Source: Agapanthus africanus (Eukaryota; Streptophyta; Magnoliopsida; Asparagales; Amaryllidaceae). Taken from it: a DNA stretch of 64,000 nt. Position numbers and translations under genes: made by a program. Numbering within the stretch: position 1 is the stretch's first letter; each line of letters begins with the position of its first letter. The notes under the pieces were generated by a model. It made no database searches, was not told where the DNA came from, and saw only the letters and a list, made by a program, of their open reading frames with translations. The DNA is taken from NCBI GenBank assembly GCA_030015575.1, contig CM057337.1:334252583-334316582 (forward strand). Reading direction: 5' to 3'. Shown piece after piece: positions 59,190 through 64,000 of the stretch.

Positions 59190-59568
59190 GAAAGATGCCA
59201 TAGGAGGGAATTTCCTCCTATGGCGTCGAAAAAATCCACCCTCTCTCATTTTTTCCGCCGATCGGCACCCACCATCTTCATCGTTATCATCTACGATGTG
59301 GGTACACCAAATTTCATGTGTTTCTACAACCATTTCACCGTTGATTTAGCAATGTAAAAAGTTTTATTTTCGATAAACCGTTAATTTTGAACCCAATAAA
59401 TCAACGGTGAAAAAGTTGTAGAATCATATGAAATTTGGTGTACCCACATCTTAGATGATAACGATGAAGATGGTGGGTGCCGATTGTCGGAAAAAATGAG
59501 GGAGGGTGTATTTTTTCGACACCACAGGAGCAAATTCTCTCCTATGGCCACTTTCCTCCATTAACCTC
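59187..59568. mobile_element. Fold-back MITE-like element with long arms
   Basis: Two arms of about 160 bases (59187-59350 and 59398-59568) are reverse complements at close to nine in ten positions, around a 47-base loop. Shared blocks include CGGCACCCACCATCTTCATC, GTTATCATCTA-GATGTGGG and TACACCAAATTTCAT. Each arm has its own small dyad: in the left arm CCATAGGAGG (59198-59207) pairs with CCTCCTATGG (59214-59223). It is flanked on both sides by TA repeats. Non-autonomous; family unsure. Confidence 0.8.
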
Positions 59569-60429
59569 ATATATATATATATTCAGGATAGCAATGGTGG
59601 ACCAGGATTTGATCTTAAGGGGTACATTTGAGTCGACATAAAGATAAAGTTACTTGATTTTTTTATAAATTTTTAATAACACAAATGCTCTATATCCCTT
59701 AAAGAAGAGTACTATATATAATAACAAAACATAGTAACTTACTATAAGCCATAGTGCTTGGCTTGTTGTAGTCTCTTTTCTTTGCGAGCAATCAAATTTA
59801 ACATAAACAAATACACTTGGATGAAAATATAATAAGGAGCATGAAAATTTATTTCCTGTAATATATCATGTCCATCTAGTACCAAGGTTTCACTTTTGTG
59901 ATGGCTAGGTTGGTAACCAAATAGGTTCTTGTTTCGTGGATCTATATGGGAACATGAATTGGCTTTGGGTTAAAAAAATTTGATCAAAACTGAACCGCAA
60001 GGTATCGAGCTACCATCGTATTCTCATTAGTGTTAGGTGCATTTTCCACTATTATTTTTTTTCTCACATTTGGGACGTGAAAACCATATCCTACTTGATG
60101 CTTACTGAGTTACAGTCTATTTTAACCATATATCGAATTTCTTGTACCAAACCCGAGATGGTGTCGATTTGAGTTCTTAAATCAAATCCTATTCACAAAG
60201 TATTTGGCGAGGTTGCATGTTTATCAGGGCCAAGCTCCTAATATCCATTGGGCTTTTAAGTTAAAGAGTGAACCCTACCCTAGCCATTGGTTTGGTTGTA
60301 TATTAGGCTCTGATTGATTATTAGAGAAAAAATAAATACAATTAGGCATCAAAATTAGTACTTGGAAGTACAAAATGGTTGCTGACATTAGAGAGCAAAT
60401 AATTCCTGAGATTTAGTGAGGATTTCTGA

Positions 60430-60964
60430 TGATGCTCGATATCGGTGATCTCCCAGATCAGGACACGTGGCAGATGGCGTGTCCCAGAGCATGCAAGAAA
60501 GAACCTACAGTGGCCGACCAGACCACTCCTGTGCCCGTTCTACAAGCAAACGCTGGCTCACCTCCGAGCCTCCAGCACAATTGGCCTCCTCGGCTCTACA
60601 GCTCGTCTCCAAGCTATCACAGGCCCCGAGCCTCCTTGGCCCTCTCATCTCGCCTCCGGGCTCGAGCAGAACCAAGATACCACGGCTCTCCCGCTCCTCC
60701 GCGAGCTCTCCCGTCGAGGTCATCTTCCTCGGTTTCATTGACCGACCAACAACACCGCTTGCAGGCGTAACCGCCATCCCGCAAATCTCGCCATGCGCGA
60801 GATCTCCGCCGGCCACATCCCACGTTCCACGTCACCACGATCCCCCGTTAACGAGCATGTCTCCCCATTAATGGGAGGTCCCGCTTATCACGCGGGGTGT
60901 AACGTCGGGAGCGTAACAGCCGGCGTGATTCTCGCGCCTTCCCTGCCTGTTGCCACCGCTATAT
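60430..60964. repeat. GC-rich piece of an unidentified repeat, perhaps an LTR
   Basis: Base composition changes sharply from AT-rich to GC-rich at about 60430. The end (TTGCCACCGCTATAT) looks like the TATA region of an LTR promoter, cut by the next LTR. No protein match. Open frames here are probably chance in GC-rich DNA. Confidence 0.4.
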
Positions 60965-63900
60965 TGTCACGACCCGAAATTGGCACGTGACGGCCCTAAT
61001 ACTACGCAACGTCTACAGGCGTAACGCAGTAAAAGAAAGCCAAAACCCAGAAATCTAAACCATTAAAAGACAAGAAAAAAATAAGAAACATTGAAATTTC
61101 AACCCAAATTCTTTAAAAGTCCAACTTTATTTCTTTTAAAATTTTGGCAGCACCTCCTTTGTAAAAACTAGCCCCAAAAATGGGTACAATATAAATATAA
61201 AGTAAAGTATCCCCAAACGGAAGCAAATCCACGCCAAAAGGCGGAAAACAATCACCACAACAGATATACGACGCCGTAGCGAAGAAAAAGACGATATAAA
61301 TAAAACTGCATAAAAACTTCCAAGTCATAAAATAATATACAATATCGTCCTCACATCAAGTCTCTAAGTCATATAAGATAATGGTAGATGAAGTGTACAT
61401 GATACAACGAATATACACCAAGCAATATTAGATAACCGCAAAACCTACCTAAGCAAAACTGCACACTGTCAGGCGAAGCGGTATCCGCAGCAAAGATGAT
61501 ACGATGGATGAAATTAGCCCTGCCTCTGACTATTCTGAGGAACACCTGCAAAACACTGTGGCACAACGGGGGTGAGTTGCCAACTCGTGAATAGTAAAAT
61601 AACATATGCAGGTAATCACGAGTATGTACGTACAGCGCGAATCTAACATAAGCATCTAATAGCCATGAATGGTCATATGTAATGCATCAGTCATGAAAGA
61701 TACTAGCAGGTACAATTAATACATGAAGTAGTGCATAATCAATAAAGGTGGAGTATGGAATGAAATATGTCATTTCCACGGAATCCTCACATCGTGGTAG
61801 GATCAAAATCCATCAAACAATCCAAATTCCAATTTCTCAAATCAGCCCCCCAAATTGGCTCTCATATCATTTAAGTTTCACCAATCCTGAATGTACAATA
61901 TCAAGTAAATCTCATATATCCTGAATGTACAAAATCAGCAAATTTCATATATATCCTGTATTCAATATCAAGTAAATCTTAAATGTCCTAAATCCAAGAT
62001 CAAGTGCATCTCTTATATCCTAAGTATATTTGCATGAATAAATATGATGTATATAAATTGATATCAATACACGTATATTAGCGTCTCATTCCACTAATAT
62101 ATGTGTAAAGGCATATATAACAGCGTCCCATTCCACTGTTATATATACTTAGAAGTAAAATATCATGAAAATAACGTGTCAAGTAACGACACAGAAATGC
62201 TGATCTATCAGGTGTTGTCTCCATGACTGCCCTCCTGATAGGTACGTATCATACGCTATCCCGAAACCTCGAGTGCCTAGCTCCGACCCTCGTCTCTCGA
62301 CGCATCCATATGCACATGACTCCCGTCGGTATCCCCATGATAATCGCCGAGTCATTGGTAATGTCACCGGAAAGTATGGTTCCCCTACTAACTCATCTCC
62401 TCACTGAGATTCTTGCCCCGGGTACCTCCGGGCCCCACCATGTACCCGCACACGGATCCCTCATTTCCTCGCGTGGGGTATATATATATCCGAACCGATA
62501 AATCTCATAGTGGCTGCTGAAATATCATATCAAGGGAAACCGGGTTTTTCAAATAATGCATAATTTCATGAAACTCCTACGGTCCCCAAATCCAGAAAAC
62601 ATCATGAAAAATCCATATCTCAATGCGAAAATCCATGAATATAATATACGCATCATAAATCTGAAATGCGAGCATACAAAGGAAAAACCGCAATTAACTG
62701 CAACAAGTTAATATAATATCATGCGGTTCCTAATTTCTCAAATTCTAAATGACATCAAGTAAAGGTAAACATGTAGTTATAACCAGGTATATGTGTAAAC
62801 ATAAGGTATAGCAAGGATATGTATCGACCTATGAGTAATGATATAATATACCCCTGGGTATAAGTGAAGTATGTGTGCAAGGTATACCTGTAGCTATGTC
62901 ACGAAGTGTGTATGTACCTATCGCTAATCGTACAATACTCTATGGGTATACAGGTAACTAGCATATAAGTATGTCAAGGCATATGTGTAAGCATGTAGGT
63001 ATACAGGTATGTTATAAGTCATATGCATAAAGAAATATGAATCAATGTCTCAATGTCCCTAACCAGACAATATCATTTCTATATGTGGGTTGTGCGTGAC
63101 ATGGCAATTATTGACGCGGTGTGTGGCACAATCAGTGCTCGTGCAACATGAGCCGTCAATAATAGTGCAGTGTCCTAAGAATACTGGTCCAAGCACAACA
63201 ATTTACTAAGCAGTAGGGTAAATGCGCAATTCTAAATATGACATAAAATATGCGATAAATTAAGTCATTTCTAGCCCAGACGCATAACGCCATGCGGGCG
63301 ATTCCCCTGTAGATGTTAAAGGTACTCACCAACGCTCCTGGCTAAGTGAAGCCAACCACTTGTTTTCCTCTTATAGATGTGTCCGAAGTCCCCGTCTGTG
63401 AACCTACCACATCAAAACAATAAAGCAAGTATATATTAATAATAGACCCAAAACACGCACAAACTACATTTAATCGACGCAACAACACAAAACATACTCT
63501 CAAGTGTTCGTATTGTGGCTAACGTGTGTAGCGACACGACGAAAACAACCTAAGAGCAAAATCACACCAAGTGCACGATCCGTGTTATATAACGTATCGC
63601 GCGAACACAAAACACTAGATTATAGGAAAACGATCCCAGATTTTGCATACTGTAAATACTAAAAAAGTAAACAGTACCAAACACCTATAAACCACAGCAG
63701 ACCACTACCCACAAGAAACCAAACACCCCAACTCCTCTACAAAACCGGTGTCGCCGGAATTCCTACTTGGGTCGCCGGCCAAAGCCGGTGGGGTGGGTCT
63801 CGTGTCTCAGGTGGGGTCTTAGGTTCACTAGTACATCACTAAAAACTTGTTTGGTCACTCAGTAAAATTTCCATATCGCAGTAGATCACAGAGACTCAAA

Positions 63901-64000
63901 AAGGACACTAAAAACACGATATTTCACAAATCGATACTTTAAGAGTTCTACGCTACGACCAACGAGCTACTCAATATAAAAACTCCTAATTATCAGTGTA
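60965..64000 (-). mobile_element. Tekay/Del-type LTR, continuing past the window
   Basis: Starts TGTCACGACCCGAAATTGGC, the reverse complement of a Tekay LTR end. It follows the same order of blocks as 16439-19788: AACGTCTACAGGCGTAACGC (61007), TTTTGGCAGCACCTCCTTTG (61141), ACAACGGGGGTGAGTTGCCAACTC (61564), GACGCATAACGCCATGCGGGCGAT (63279). It is diverged from the other two copies. Whether it is solo or part of a full element cannot be seen here. Confidence 0.85.

Larger units (their letters stand above)
56604..60964 (+). other. Presumed RRP4 intron 1 with nested repeats
   Basis: Begins GTAATCAATG. No coding matter for RRP4 is seen. It has a C tract at 56648-56661, T-rich intron-like DNA, a reverse LINE fragment, two inverted-repeat elements, AT and GA microsatellites and a GC-rich repeat piece. 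The stretch 59570-60425 is AT-rich and I see nothing specific in it. Confidence 0.5.

Noticed and set aside
60429-60871. Overlapping open frames on both strands in GC-rich DNA
   Set aside because: Frames are open on several frames at once, as expected by chance in GC-rich sequence, and no family is recognised.

Overview
The window is repeat-rich nuclear DNA from a flowering plant, most likely a eudicot. I cannot name the species. The evidence is Athila-, Tat- and Tekay/Del-like Ty3/gypsy elements with tRNA-type primer sites, Ty1/copia elements with 2 kb LTRs, and a plant-type first exon of a host gene. About 85% of the sequence is LTR retrotransposon, laid down as nested insertions; nearly all are broken fossils.

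Layout, left half: 1-11231 is an Athila-like gypsy element (left LTR cut by the window edge, tRNA-Asp primer site, gag, pol, right LTR at about 9557-11231). A 326-bp solo LTR-like insert carrying a tRNA-like pol III promoter sits in its pol region at 5789-6114. From 11232 to 20661 lies Tat-lineage gypsy sequence: an LTR part, a pol part with a second RNase H and integrase, a tandem-repeat-rich 3' region, a long LTR at 15648-20412, and a leader-like piece after it. A 3350-bp reverse-strand solo LTR of Tekay/Del type (16439-19788) sits in that long LTR. From 20662 to 28708 there is a forward Tekay/Del-like element with its LTR, tRNA-Met primer site, gag and most of pol.

Layout, right half: 28709-54734 is a pile of four related copia elements: M1 (reverse, 28709-34812), M2 (reverse, 34813-44449, nearly whole and young by LTR similarity), P1 (forward, 44450-51988, with a 2214-bp solo LTR of the M1 family at 46191-48404 flanked by GTGGT), and N (reverse leader plus LTR, 51989-54734). 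From 54735 the sequence looks like host DNA. The one recognisable host gene part is the first coding exon of the exosome subunit RRP4 at 56449-56603, with a site II element and a telo-box just upstream. Its first intron, if the gene continues, contains a reverse LINE 3' fragment, two inverted-repeat (MITE-like) elements, a GC-rich piece of unidentified repeat, and, from 60965 to the window end, another reverse Tekay-type LTR. I did not see a second RRP4 exon.

The genes do not form an operon or pathway. The functional reading is one housekeeping RNA-processing gene at the edge of a retrotransposon nest. The observations most worth following are the tRNA-like unit inside the small LTR, the arrays of dyad motifs in the Tat LTR, the GC-rich hairpins in the retroelement leaders, and the head-to-head copia copies that could yield double-stranded RNA. 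Identity and age statements are by-eye estimates, not computed values.
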